A stretch of 64,000 nt of DNA, taken from positions 153,500 to 217,499 of the forward strand of contig NZ_QHJF01000009.1 of the NCBI RefSeq assembly GCF_003259225.1. Reading direction: 5' to 3'. Shown piece after piece: positions 1 through 8,782 of this stretch. The notes under the pieces are model-generated. The model worked only from the letters and a program-made list of their open reading frames with translations. It did no database searches and was not told the DNA's origin. Numbering within the stretch: position 1 is the first letter of the stretch; each line of letters starts with the position of its first letter. The stretch comes from Marinomonas arctica (GTDB lineage: Bacteria > Pseudomonadota > Gammaproteobacteria > Pseudomonadales > Marinomonadaceae). Both the position numbers and the translations under genes were made by a program.

Positions 1-401
1 TCAGTCAAGGTAGTTAATGCAAGGTCTTCTTCTGTATTGTCAAAGCTAATACCGGCGCTTTCATAGCTGAGCTCTACCGCATCTACCGCATAATTAAGCG
101 CAGGAGAATAAATGGGATAATCTAATGAAATCGCCAAAGAATTCGAGTTGTTGTCGCTATTGCCTGTATCCGCATCGGTATTTGTGTAGCCTAAGTTTCC
201 ACTGAAACTGATATTGGGATAAAGATTACCCTTGGTGACGGTGACACCTTCATTTTCAGCTCGATAAGTAGCGGCCGCCGCTCTTAAGCCTGGATCGTGT
301 TGTTTAGCAAGCTTGTATACTTCGTAAATGCTTTCTGCGTGGGCAGTCGTACTACTTAGGACGGCTGCAGCGATAAGTGATGATATAATATGCTTTTTCA
401 T
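1..401 (-). CDS. TolC-family outer membrane protein (5' part only)
   Basis: The N-terminal 133 or so residues are visible; the rest lies beyond the left edge. The protein starts with a Sec signal peptide (MKKHIISSLIAAAVLSS, cleavage after AHA) followed by ESIYEVYKLAKQHDPGLRAA, the usual first helix of TolC proteins, then a beta-strand stretch (NLYPNISFSGNLGYT). TolC proteins are trimeric outer-membrane channels that serve tripartite drug efflux or type I secretion. Which export system it serves cannot be told without the neighbours to the left. The start is the ATG whose complement is at 399-401. Confidence 0.88.
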   Translation of the reverse strand, partial: MKKHIISSLIAAAVLSSTTAHAESIYEVYKLAKQHDPGLRAAAATYRAENEGVTVTKGNLYPNISFSGNLGYTNTDADTGNSDNNSNSLAISLDYPIYSPALNYAVDAVELSYESAGISFDNTEEDLALTTLT

Positions 402-596
402 AGATCTCTGTGGGCTCGTAGTATGAAATATAGTTATAATACTACCTCAAGTTTTTCACTTGTGGCAGTGCTATTCTCGCTATATCTATTATGACTATTG
501 ACCATATCATAACGAAATATTTTAAATAGGCCTTTAATGTGGAAAATTAATGCAAGAGCCGAACGTTTTCGACTCAATGCAGAGGTTTTGTCCCAA

Positions 597-1823
597 CTAA
601 TTTTTTAACTCAATTGTGTATGTGATGGTTTTTTTCGAATGGGCTTTGATTTTACCGTCTAGAGTTAGGCTATTGGCCGAGAGTTTTTTGGCCTCATTGC
701 CTTTCAATGTGTCGATGATACCGTTGGTATTTTGTTCTATTGAATAATCTTGATCTTGGTTCGAGAGGTTTTCAATAGTGGCCTGCCAAGTTTGTGTGGC
801 AGGTAATTTTTGAGAGGAGGCGTTAACTAAGGTTAGTGAGCCTGTTATATCTTGGCTTTTGTTTGCGACAACATTCGTTGGATAACCCGCGCGTACGGTC
901 TTTAAGAAGACAGTATTGCTTGGGATCAGCAAATTACCTCGTTTTTGGAAGGTTCTGTATTCTCCTGGTAATCCATCTTTTTGGAAAGTGAAGCGGATGT
1001 TGTTGTAAAAACTCAGCTCCATTTTTCCTGAGCTGTTTTCATGGGTGTACAGTTGAGCGGTATGAGTTTGTTTTTCTACCTTGCTCGCACTACTTGGTAA
1101 AGGAATTAGGACATTAGAATAGGGTGCCATCTTAAGATCCTTGTTGCCAAGTGGGTAGCTGATTTCGTTATCCTGATAGTCTATTGACTGTTGGTCAGCA
1201 CTCATGGCTAGGCTACTTCGCTCTGCTTTAAACAGTCTAGTGGGTGAGTTGCTAGCATAGTGGAGCAGACTATTCTGTATGGTAACGGCGGTGTTAGAGC
1301 GGTTGTGTAAGAGGGCTTGCTGAGAGACGCTGACGTTGTCGCCTTCAAAAATGAGACTGAGTTGCGGTGTCCAGGACAGTTGATTGGTCTGGTAGCTCAC
1401 CATTAAATCTGTCTTTGGCGTGGTCGCAGTGCCCATTTTTTCTAACGGAATGAGATAAAAATCGTCTAATGGCAGGGTGGTTGGTCGCTCATCGATCGAG
1501 ACTAAAAACGTGCGGTTATCTTGCTCAATACTTGTCAGTGTCCCCGTATAATTTAAGTCTCTTTGCTTGTGTTCCACTCTCACTTTTTGGCCAATTTGAT
1601 CGAACCATTGAGAGTCAAGGTTGTTTTGTAAGTGAGTAATGGGAGAGAAGCTTTCTTGTAACGGGAGTAATGTGCCTAGGTTTGGCTGAAAGCTTAGCTG
1701 TGCGCTGTTTTGTACGACCTGACTGTTGTTCAGGCCGATAACGGCATTAACGGGTGAGGCAAACGCTATAGGTGCGACTGTGCCTAAGAGAATACCAAAG
1801 CAGAAATAAGTTGAATTTTTCAT
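597..1823 (-). CDS. Secreted DUF4139-like protein
   Basis: Protein of 408 residues from the ATG at 1823, which has an AAGGA-type ribosome site just upstream; an in-frame upstream extension to 1856 is less likely. A signal peptide (MKNSTYFCFGILLGTV, cleavage after AFA) predicts export to the periplasm or cell surface. The middle (YQTNQLSWTPQLSLIFEG, then a stretch on added side groups and NRSNTAVTIQNS) resembles the DUF4139 fold, and the C-terminus (KKTITYTIELKN) fits the end of that family. No catalytic motif is visible. It is shorter than classical DUF4140/DUF4139 proteins and seems to lack the N-terminal DUF4140 part. The function is unknown. It is codirectional with the TolC-type gene but 195 bases away. 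Confidence 0.72.
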   Translation of the reverse strand: MKNSTYFCFGILLGTVAPIAFASPVNAVIGLNNSQVVQNSAQLSFQPNLGTLLPLQESFSPITHLQNNLDSQWFDQIGQKVRVEHKQRDLNYTGTLTSIEQDNRTFLVSIDERPTTLPLDDFYLIPLEKMGTATTPKTDLMVSYQTNQLSWTPQLSLIFEGDNVSVSQQALLHNRSNTAVTIQNSLLHYASNSPTRLFKAERSSLAMSADQQSIDYQDNEISYPLGNKDLKMAPYSNVLIPLPSSASKVEKQTHTAQLYTHENSSGKMELSFYNNIRFTFQKDGLPGEYRTFQKRGNLLIPSNTVFLKTVRAGYPTNVVANKSQDITGSLTLVNASSQKLPATQTWQATIENLSNQDQDYSIEQNTNGIIDTLKGNEAKKLSANSLTLDGKIKAHSKKTITYTIELKN

Positions 1824-1987
1824 AATAGCGTCCTTCTTGCTTGTTTGTTTATACAATACTATGTTCGCTGAAACCTTGTACTGTAAAGCAGTATAAAAGT
1901 CTCTAGTGGTCGTGATGAGTCTTGCTACATGATATCCTAACTAGACAATTTAACAGCAATGCAATGTAGTAAAAATAAGGGCTTAGA

Positions 1988-2779
1988 GTGGAGAAAAAAT
2001 TACTCATAATTGACGGTTTGAATTTAATTCGACGGCTTTATGCGGCCTTAGAGTCCGAACAAGACTCAGCACGAAGGGTCGAGCGTACTCAAAGCATTGC
2101 GGTTGAAGCGTTGGCGAAATTAACCAATCAGTTCTCTCCCTCCTATGCTGTGGTTGTGTTTGATTCAAATGGCAAAACGTGGCGTCACCAAGTGTACCCC
2201 GAATACAAATTGGGTCGTGTTCCTATGGATGATAATCTATTGGAGTCTTTGCCTGACTTTGCTCGTGTCTTTCGCTTTAACCACTTACCCTGTCTGAGAA
2301 TGAATGGCTGGGAGGCGGATGATTTAATTGCCACATTGGCTGCTAAGGCTGCGAGCAATAATGTGAAGTCGTTCATTGTGTCAACCGATAAAGGGTTTAC
2401 TCAATTGTTGGGCGACGAACGCATTCTGCAGTACGATTATTTTGCTAAGTTAGGTTATGACAAAATTTGGGTACCAGGAAAATATGGTGTTGAGCCTCAT
2501 CAATTAGTGGATTACTGGGCGTTGGTCGGCGATACCACAAATCGCATTCCCGGCGTTAAAGGAATCGGACCTAAAACGGCATTAACCATTATCAATGCTT
2601 TCCCGACAATAGAAGAAATTTACGCCAATGTATCGTCATTTTCAGAGCGTATTCAATCTTTGCTAGCGGGTGGTTACGAGCAATGTCTGCAATCTCGCTC
2701 TCTGGTTGCTTTAAAAACCGATGTGGATATTGGGGTGCGCCTTTCACAACTCCGATATAACCCACGTAAAGTTGAGTGA
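1988..2779 (+). CDS. xni: Flap endonuclease Xni (5'-3' exonuclease family)
   Basis: This 263-residue protein with a GTG start matches the stand-alone flap endonuclease Xni/ExoIX, related to the 5'-nuclease domain of DNA polymerase I. It has LLIIDGLNLIRR at the N-terminus, the acidic metal-binding motifs EADDLIATLA and STDKGFTQLL, and the helix-three-turn-helix DNA-binding motif PGVKGIGPKTAL. Its length is near the usual 250-260. Xni acts on branched DNA in replication and repair. It is monocistronic, ending about 100 bases before gltX. Confidence 0.88.
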   Translation: MEKKLLIIDGLNLIRRLYAALESEQDSARRVERTQSIAVEALAKLTNQFSPSYAVVVFDSNGKTWRHQVYPEYKLGRVPMDDNLLESLPDFARVFRFNHLPCLRMNGWEADDLIATLAAKAASNNVKSFIVSTDKGFTQLLGDERILQYDYFAKLGYDKIWVPGKYGVEPHQLVDYWALVGDTTNRIPGVKGIGPKTALTIINAFPTIEEIYANVSSFSERIQSLLAGGYEQCLQSRSLVALKTDVDIGVRLSQLRYNPRKVE

Positions 2780-2881
2780 ATATCAAACATCTAAACACAA
2801 AAGTTGACTTGAGCCTCTTACCCATGAGTGGCGAGAGGCTTATAATAACGGCATTTCAGGCAACGGATAAATGAGAGTTTT

Positions 2882-4363
2882 ATGTCAGAGGTAAGAACAC
2901 GTATTGCGCCATCACCAACGGGTGACCCACATGTTGGGACCGCTTATATTGCACTGTTTAATATGGCCTTTGCCCGTAAAATGGGCGGTAAGTTTATTTT
3001 ACGTATTGAAGATACGGACCAGACGCGTAGTACACCAGAATCTGAAAAAATGATTTTGGATGCGTTGCGTTGGTTGGGTCTTGATTGGGCAGAAGGGCCA
3101 GATGTCGGTGGACCATATGGTCCTTACCGTCAGAGTGAGCGTGGCCATATTTACGGTCAGTATGCTCAAGAATTGATTGATAAAGGGCATGCCTTTTATG
3201 CATTTGAAACAACAGAAGAATTGGATCAAATGCGCATTGAGCAAAAAGAGCAAGGCTTGCCGCAAAAATACGACGGTCGTGCTTTGGCACTAACGCCTGA
3301 AGAAGTGCAAGCAAAACTAGATGCGGGTGTGCCTTATGTGATTCGCATGAAAGTACCTGAAGAGGGGACTTGTGTTGTACAAGATATGCTTCGCGGCGAA
3401 ATCGAAATTGATTGGGCGCAAGTGGATATGCAGGTGCTACTAAAAGCGGATGGTATGCCGACTTACCATTTGGCTAACGTGGTAGATGATCACCTGATGA
3501 AAATCACCCATGTTATTCGTGGCGAAGAATGGATTAACTCGGCACCTAAGCATATTTTGTTGTACCAATACTTTGGTTGGGACATGCCAACGTTATGTCA
3601 TATGCCTTTGTTGCGTAATCCAGATAAATCCAAGTTATCAAAACGTAAAAACCCAACCAGTATCTTATATTATCAGCGCATGGGATACATGGCGGAAGCG
3701 GTGATCAATTATCTTGGTCGTATGGGCTGGTCCATGCCTGACGAGCGTGAAAAGTTCACATTAGATGAAATGGTTGAGCATTTTGATATTCAACGTGTTT
3801 CTTTGGGCGGTCCCGTTTTTGATGTTGAAAAACTGAGCTGGTTAAATGGTATGTGGATTCGTGAAAACTTAACCCCAGAAAGTTTTGCACAGAAATACGT
3901 TGAATGGGCACTTAATCCTCAATACTTGATGAAGATTTTACCTTTGGTAATACCGCGCGTTGAAACGTTTTCTGATGTAGCGGATGTGGCTGGCTTTTTC
4001 TTAAAAGGCTTGTTGCCCATTACTAAAGAAAACTTTGCCTCCATCAAGATGGAGGAAGAGACGCTTCGTAAGGCTATGCAATTTGCTTTATGGCGTTTGG
4101 AAGCATTGAGCAAATGGGAAAAAGACGACATATTTAATGAGATGAAAACTTTAGCGCAAGCGATGGAGATTAAGCCGAAAGACTTCTTTGCTCCGTTGTT
4201 TGTGGCGATTTCTGGTACCACAGCGTCGGTATCTGTGTTTGATTCGATGGCGATTCTAGGGTCGGATATTTCTCGAGCTCGTATGCGTACCGCGGTAAAT
4301 GTATTAGGCGGGCCTTCTAAAAAAGAAGCTAAGCGTTGGGAAAAAGAATTCGCTGATCTATAA
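2882..4363 (+). CDS. gltX: Glutamyl-tRNA synthetase
   Basis: Class I aminoacyl-tRNA synthetase that charges tRNA-Glu with glutamate in the cytoplasm. The 493 residues show the HIGH-type motif in [10 protein letters not shown] (residues 10-19), [10 protein letters not shown] near 41-50 and the KMSKS-type loop KLSKR at 251-255. The cysteines that bind zinc in the E. coli enzyme are absent near residues 98-125, as in many zinc-free bacterial GluRS. The start is the ATG at 2882. A strong intrinsic terminator follows 50 bases after the stop. Confidence 0.97.
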   Translation: MSEVRTRIAPSPTGDPHVGTAYIALFNMAFARKMGGKFILRIEDTDQTRSTPESEKMILDALRWLGLDWAEGPDVGGPYGPYRQSERGHIYGQYAQELIDKGHAFYAFETTEELDQMRIEQKEQGLPQKYDGRALALTPEEVQAKLDAGVPYVIRMKVPEEGTCVVQDMLRGEIEIDWAQVDMQVLLKADGMPTYHLANVVDDHLMKITHVIRGEEWINSAPKHILLYQYFGWDMPTLCHMPLLRNPDKSKLSKRKNPTSILYYQRMGYMAEAVINYLGRMGWSMPDEREKFTLDEMVEHFDIQRVSLGGPVFDVEKLSWLNGMWIRENLTPESFAQKYVEWALNPQYLMKILPLVIPRVETFSDVADVAGFFLKGLLPITKENFASIKMEEETLRKAMQFALWRLEALSKWEKDDIFNEMKTLAQAMEIKPKDFFAPLFVAISGTTASVSVFDSMAILGSDISRARMRTAVNVLGGPSKKEAKRWEKEFADL

Positions 4364-4412
4364 AAGATCAGCGTTTCTGCGCTAAGCGTTCATAATTAAG
4401 CAAACGCTTAAC

Positions 4413-4444
4413 AAAAAAACCGGCTCTATGAGCCGGTTTTTTTA
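4413..4444. terminator. Bidirectional intrinsic terminator between gltX and the chemoreceptor gene
   Basis: Perfect stem AAACCGGCTC / GAGCCGGTTT with a three-base loop, flanked by an A-run on the left and a T-run on the right. It can therefore terminate both the rightward gltX transcript and the leftward chemoreceptor transcript that converge here. Confidence 0.92.
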
Positions 4445-4466
4445 TAAGTTGCTTTTGCTTATTAAA

Positions 4467-6356
4467 TTAGCGAGTGGTAAACACGCTGGTTTTCTTATCT
4501 AAACTGCTTACTTGGTTGTGAATATCACGGGTATTGCCTTCAATGCTAATGATATAGCTATTGTCTCGTTGGAGTTGTTGGGCAATTTTGTCCATTTCTT
4601 CGCTCATGTGAACAGCTGTCTTGGCCACTTCTTGAATGGAGCGCGCCATATCAATGGAAGACGCTGAGCTTGTCTGAGCATTTCGCTCAATTTCGCGGAT
4701 AGCCAATTCGGCTTTTTCACTAAACTCTTCAATTGAATGCAAGCTTTCTTGACCACTGTGCATGGTTTCAATAGCCGTTTGTGTTGACGATTGAATCGTG
4801 CTGACGATATCTGTTATTTTCGCTGTCGCATCAACGGTTTTTTCTGCAAGAGAGCGTACTTCATCTGCGACTACAGAGAAGCCACGACCAGCTTCACCTG
4901 CTCGTGCTGCTTCAATCGCTGCGTTCAGTGCAAGAAGGTTAGTTTGGTTTGCTAAGTCGTTGATCATTCCTATTACATTATCAATGTCTTTTGACAATTG
5001 ACCAAGTTCGTTTAATTGCTCACTGGTTTTATTGACCACATTGATCGTACTAGAGAGGTTGGATAGTGCCCCTTTAATGGTTTCAGCGCCTACTTTTGCC
5101 GATTCGTAAGTGTTCTGTGATTGGCTGCTTAGGTCTTCTGTGGTGCTAGAAATACTTGAAATTGTGGTGGAAATTTCTTCTGTTGCAGCCGCGAGTGAGT
5201 TGGTTTGTTCACTGACGGAGCGGTTGCTTTGTGCGATGTTGCTAACAGAGATGTTTAGCTCTGAAACCATGTTATTTACGCCCTGGGTTGTGCTGACCAC
5301 CTCGCCAATAACAGAGCCAAGCCCATTGGTCATTTCGTTTACTGAGCTACACAGCGAATCGAATTCATCATTACGCTTATTGTTTACATGTAAGCGAGCG
5401 GTTAAATCACCACTTTTCACTTTACCAAGGTCTTTAATGATCTGGTTAAGTGTTTTGTTAACACTGCTGCCTATGCCCATCATCATAAGTGCAGCAATAA
5501 TAGCCACCACAATACTCACAATAATTAAACTAATGCTGGCTTGTTGAGAGCTGGCAGAGGCTTGTTGGCGGGCTTCTATTACCGCATTTTGCATGTAATC
5601 TACAGCGGCTAAGCGAGCCTGGCTAAAGTTCTCTTTGCTTGCGATAAACTGTGATTGTAAGTTTCTAAGCTGCTGGTTTTCTTTATCGAAGTTTTCGACA
5701 GCGGAGAAGTACTGATTAATGACCTCACCAAAGCGCTCTTCTAAACCAAAATTGGTAACGCGCTTATAGAATTTGTCGTAGCGATCCATAAAGGCCGCTT
5801 TGTTATCAGGAACGGGTTCAAAAATAAAATTCTTTTCTGCTTCTCGTACAGGCAGAAACTCTTGCTTTACTAGACTAAGAAAAGAGATCTCTTCGGTGAC
5901 TTTTTCGCCTAACTGAGAAATTTCACCTTTTAGGCCTGAAGAACCGTTAAAACCCACTTTTTGTCTTTGATTAACGAGCAGCTTTAACGCGGCATTGTAG
6001 TTGGTTAAAGACTCTGTGATATTGCTTAAATTCTTTTGCGCTTCAGGGTCTTCTTTCAGAAGCTCTGTGTCTTCACTGAGAGTCGCCATGAAGTTTTCAT
6101 TGTTGGTGTTAAGCTGCTCAAGAAAGGCGGCATAGGTACTGTTATCAATACCTGATAAAGACTCATATTCATCCATTAAGGTAATGATAAGAGAGGATAG
6201 GTCTTTGTCTACTTTTGTGAGGCGCTCAAATTTTGCAGAAGAGGTTTCTTGGACATTCAATCCTTGTAAAGCAACAGCAGTTACAACAACGAATCCAAGA
6301 ATAGCTGCGATGAGCAAAGAGAGTAACTTGGTACGAAAACTAAGATTTGCCAACAT
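4467..6356 (-). CDS. Methyl-accepting chemotaxis protein
   Basis: Inner-membrane chemoreceptor of 629 residues. A first membrane helix lies at about 10-32. A periplasmic, mostly helical ligand-binding region of about 240 residues follows, with many charged and Gln/Glu residues, suggesting a helical-bundle sensor. A second helix ([20 protein letters not shown]) is near 275-297, then a HAMP domain and a long cytoplasmic coiled coil. The signalling hairpin tip that contacts CheA/CheW is present ([20 protein letters not shown], then [20 protein letters not shown]). The ligand cannot be read from sequence. AGGA lies eight bases upstream of the ATG. The gene stands alone, so the che genes must be elsewhere. 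Confidence 0.93.
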   Translation of the reverse strand: MLANLSFRTKLLSLLIAAILGFVVVTAVALQGLNVQETSSAKFERLTKVDKDLSSLIITLMDEYESLSGIDNSTYAAFLEQLNTNNENFMATLSEDTELLKEDPEAQKNLSNITESLTNYNAALKLLVNQRQKVGFNGSSGLKGEISQLGEKVTEEISFLSLVKQEFLPVREAEKNFIFEPVPDNKAAFMDRYDKFYKRVTNFGLEERFGEVINQYFSAVENFDKENQQLRNLQSQFIASKENFSQARLAAVDYMQNAVIEARQQASASSQQASISLIIVSIVVAIIAALMMMGIGSSVNKTLNQIIKDLGKVKSGDLTARLHVNNKRNDEFDSLCSSVNEMTNGLGSVIGEVVSTTQGVNNMVSELNISVSNIAQSNRSVSEQTNSLAAATEEISTTISSISSTTEDLSSQSQNTYESAKVGAETIKGALSNLSSTINVVNKTSEQLNELGQLSKDIDNVIGMINDLANQTNLLALNAAIEAARAGEAGRGFSVVADEVRSLAEKTVDATAKITDIVSTIQSSTQTAIETMHSGQESLHSIEEFSEKAELAIREIERNAQTSSASSIDMARSIQEVAKTAVHMSEEMDKIAQQLQRDNSYIISIEGNTRDIHNQVSSLDKKTSVFTTR

Positions 6357-6625
6357 ATTATATCCTGCATTTTTTTATTATAAATTGAACCGATAGGCAT
6401 TCGGTCACGAATCAGTAAGCATTTATTTTTTTATGACCTAGCCTAACTAAAGCGTTACAAATATTTACGTAAGCATTCTATTTCTACTATGGTCTTATTT
6501 GCAATTAAATGACACAAAAATATGGCACTTATCTATATCATTGCAGCGAATTGATAGATCTGCAAGTTAGGCTTTGTTAAGAAAGGTATTATTGGACTGT
6601 TTTTACTTCGCTTGGTCTGTTTTTT

Positions 6626-6940
6626 CTAAAAATCATGAGGGCTGAGCCAAATGTCTAGCTGTTGATTTCCAAGGTAGGTCACCTTCCCTTGGTAACGTGC
6701 TATGCCACTGGAGCTGAATTCAAATTTGTAGCTCCTTCTTATTTTAATTTGACCTTGAGACCATATGGGTCGCCATTCCGCTCCGGCTACACTGTCGTCG
6801 AGCAATTGCAAGTTTAACGATTCACAGTGTTTTTTTGCGCTAATCAATGCTTGTTCTCGAATGGACGTATTACGCCACCATGAGTAAACGCCGGCGGCAA
6901 GCATAAGGATAATAACAATATCAGAAAGTTGTAGGTTCAT
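6626..6940 (-). CDS. DUF3301 family small membrane-anchored protein
   Basis: About 104 residues from the ATG at 6940; a TTG eight codons upstream is possible but neither start has a clear ribosome site. One N-terminal membrane helix (DIVIILMLAAGVYSWW) precedes a soluble domain with AKKHCESLNLQLLDDSVAG and RRSYKFEFSSSGIARYQG. That pattern (single anchor, conserved Cys, LLDD, RRxYxFEF) is typical of DUF3301 proteins of gammaproteobacteria. Function unknown. The C-terminus faces the cytoplasm if the helix is a signal anchor in the N-out orientation. Confidence 0.78.
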   Translation of the reverse strand: MNLQLSDIVIILMLAAGVYSWWRNTSIREQALISAKKHCESLNLQLLDDSVAGAEWRPIWSQGQIKIRRSYKFEFSSSGIARYQGKVTYLGNQQLDIWLSPHDF

Positions 6941-7004
6941 AGGTGCCAATGCTAAATCAATCAAAGTGATAGCATCATAACGAATTGTGGTTAAGAAAAG
7001 AAAT

Positions 7005-7048
7005 ACGTGGCTACCTCCAAGCAGGAGAGAAAGGAGAGGTAGCCACGT
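7005..7048 (-). terminator. Hairpin downstream of the flavodoxin gene
   Basis: A perfect 13-bp inverted repeat (ACGTGGCTACCTC at 7005-7017 and its complement at 7036-7048) with an 18-base loop. Read on the minus strand it follows the flavodoxin stop by about 135 bases and is trailed by a T-rich stretch (ATTTCTTTTCTTAA), so it probably ends that transcript. Confidence 0.6.
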
Positions 7049-7182
7049 TCTTCACGCAATATTGAGCAAGTCCCATAATTATCGCATTGAAAATAAGTTA
7101 AATTTGGGCATTCGGGGCAGCGAATGTGTGGGAACCAAATTTGAGTCGTTTACTTAAGTCCAATGGCCAGTCAGGTGATAAT

Positions 7183-7719
7183 TTATGCGGCTTCTACTGC
7201 TCTTTCTGCGTAAAGTTGAATAACCCACTGTTCAATACGTTGATCAGTAAGTTCAAACTGTTGATCTTCATCGATTGCTAGCCCGATGAAATGTTCTTTG
7301 TTATGAACACAAGCTCTGGAAGCCTCAAATTCATAGCCTTCTGTTGACCACTGACCAATAAAGGTTGCGCCTGTTGGCAGTAGTTTTTCGTATAACCATC
7401 CCATGGCGTCGACAAAATAGTCGCCGTAACCAAACTGATCACCTAATCCATACAAGGCAATAACAGTATCCTCTAACGTCAAATTGGCTAGGTCGTCTCC
7501 AATATCTTCCCAATCGGACTGAATGCCACCGAAGTCCCAAGTCGGTATGCCCAGAATAAGCATAGAATATTGTTCAAGTTGGCCCAGCTCTATGTCTTTA
7601 ATGTTAAATAAATCAACTTGTTCGCCAAGCTCTTCCCATTGTTTGGCTATTTTATGGCCAACTTCTTCGGTGTTATTTGTGTCTGTGCCGTAAATAAGGG
7701 CTATGGATGAATTCGCCAT
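7183..7719 (-). CDS. Flavodoxin (long-chain)
   Basis: FMN-binding electron carrier of 178 residues. The phosphate-binding loop is IYGTDTNNTEEVG near the N-terminus, with isoalloxazine-contacting loops near PTWDFGGIQSDW and GLGDQFGYGDYFVDAMG. The extra C-terminal insertion and length fit long-chain flavodoxins of the FldA/IsiB type. The ATG at 7719 has AGGAAA upstream; the reading frame stays open further upstream but there it only shadows the preceding gene. It lies 13 bases after the AraC-type regulator, so the two are probably one transcript. Flavodoxins replace ferredoxin under iron limitation, which agrees with the Fur-like site ahead of the pair. Confidence 0.93.
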   Translation of the reverse strand: MANSSIALIYGTDTNNTEEVGHKIAKQWEELGEQVDLFNIKDIELGQLEQYSMLILGIPTWDFGGIQSDWEDIGDDLANLTLEDTVIALYGLGDQFGYGDYFVDAMGWLYEKLLPTGATFIGQWSTEGYEFEASRACVHNKEHFIGLAIDEDQQFELTDQRIEQWVIQLYAERAVEAA

Positions 7720-7732
7720 GGTTTTCCTATTA

Positions 7733-8620
7733 CTAATGGATTTGTCCGTATTGGTGACTACTGACACCAAAGTGTTGTATGAATGCCGCTTCAAATTGGT
7801 CTTCGGAAAAACCGCTTTGCGCAACAATAGAGGGTTTTGCCGCAGGGTCTTGCCTGAGTTTAGCGGCAGCCGATTTAATACGACTGCGAGTGCAATAGCT
7901 CTCAATAGATTGTCCAACAATGAGATTGAAACCAATGGCCAAGGCTTCTATGTTGAGTCCAACTTGTTGGGCTAGATGTTGAATATTCAGTGCGTCGTGT
8001 TGCGGCGTTTCTATGAGATTTTGCGCATGAAACAGTTTTCTCTGGCAGTCTTCACATTGCGATAGATGACTGAGTATTTGTAATTGTTCAATGAGCGTGA
8101 ATATGAGTGAATATAGATGCCCTGCAAGACTTATTGAATGCCCCTTATGAGCGAGGATAGGCTCAAGAGCATTCAGTGTTTTTTCGGTCACGGGTAGCTG
8201 AATGACGGCATTGTCGTTACCAAGTTTGTCTCGCATGGTCACAAAATGCTGAATGATTTGATCTTCTGTTTCACCCAAGATTGCCGCCAAATGTGCAGGA
8301 CTGATACGGGCTTGTAAAAGGCTGTATTGTTCGTCCTTCGCGACAAAAAAATGACCGCTAATATTTTTCGGCTGGTAAGCAATTTGCACAGAGTGTATGT
8401 CTTGTGCCGATTTGATTGGCCCGTTTCCTAAAAAAGAAAAATACAAACCTGATGGTGCTTCTTCCTGTATGGATAGATCCGTATTGCTACTTAAATGTTG
8501 GTTTAACCAGTACAGGTTTGGGAGAAGGGCAAGCAGTTGCTTATGACCGGATAGCCATGGTGCGACTGCCTCTTTGATTCTTCCGGTATTGTCATACACA
8601 TCGCGCATGCTTATTTGCAT
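7733..8620 (-). CDS. AraC-family-like transcriptional regulator (iron-linked context)
   Basis: Protein of 295 residues with a C-terminal region (about 210-295) matching a weak AraC-type double helix-turn-helix: LNIQHLAQQVGLNIEALAIG, IESYCTRSRIKSAAAKLR, and AQSGFSEDQFEAAFIQHFGV. The N-terminal 200 residues, which would sense the effector, resemble PchR-like siderophore regulators in overall plan, though I see no diagnostic motif. A pair CEDCQRKLFHAQ near residue 190 is of note. An AGAGG ribosome site precedes the ATG at 8620. It heads an operon with flavodoxin, behind a Fur-box-like sequence. Activator or repressor role is unknown. Confidence 0.72.
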   Translation of the reverse strand: MQISMRDVYDNTGRIKEAVAPWLSGHKQLLALLPNLYWLNQHLSSNTDLSIQEEAPSGLYFSFLGNGPIKSAQDIHSVQIAYQPKNISGHFFVAKDEQYSLLQARISPAHLAAILGETEDQIIQHFVTMRDKLGNDNAVIQLPVTEKTLNALEPILAHKGHSISLAGHLYSLIFTLIEQLQILSHLSQCEDCQRKLFHAQNLIETPQHDALNIQHLAQQVGLNIEALAIGFNLIVGQSIESYCTRSRIKSAAAKLRQDPAAKPSIVAQSGFSEDQFEAAFIQHFGVSSHQYGQIH

Positions 8621-8639
8621 CGTATGTCGCCTCTAATCT

Positions 8640-8658
8640 GATAATGGTTATCATTAAA
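8640..8658. promoter_or_regulatory. Fur-box-like operator upstream of the regulator-flavodoxin pair
   Basis: GATAATGGTTATCATTA is a near match to the classical Fur palindrome GATAATGATAATCATTATC. It lies 20 bases upstream of the regulator start codon, where bound Fur would block transcription. Iron-dependent repression of the two downstream genes is inferred. Confidence 0.75.
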
Positions 8659-8680
8659 GAGTTTTTTGCCATTCAATGCA

Positions 8681-8716
8681 AGTGATTCTCATTAAATATT
8701 TTATATGAGAATCACT
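8681..8716. repeat. 12-bp inverted repeat, possible second operator
   Basis: AGTGATTCTCAT at 8681-8692 is repeated inverted at 8705-8716 around an AT-only 12-base spacer. Each arm resembles half of a Fur box (TGATTCTCAT / ATGAGAATCA). Both flanking genes run leftwards and no T-run follows on that strand, so an operator fits better than a terminator. It could bind Fur or the adjacent AraC-type protein. Confidence 0.55.
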
Positions 8717-8782
8717 TTTTTGATATTTTTCTCTGATGCCTTGTGGTGAGAAGGTGTTAATTCAGTGCGGAGACAGTAAAGA

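Noticed and set aside
7720..7935. N-terminal extension of the flavodoxin
   Set aside because: The extension runs through the other gene's coding region in another frame, has no family similarity, and a good ribosome site precedes the ATG at 7719.
8681..8716. Terminator after dctD
   Set aside because: The minus strand lacks a T-run after the stem, and the arms resemble Fur half-sites, so it is listed as a possible operator.
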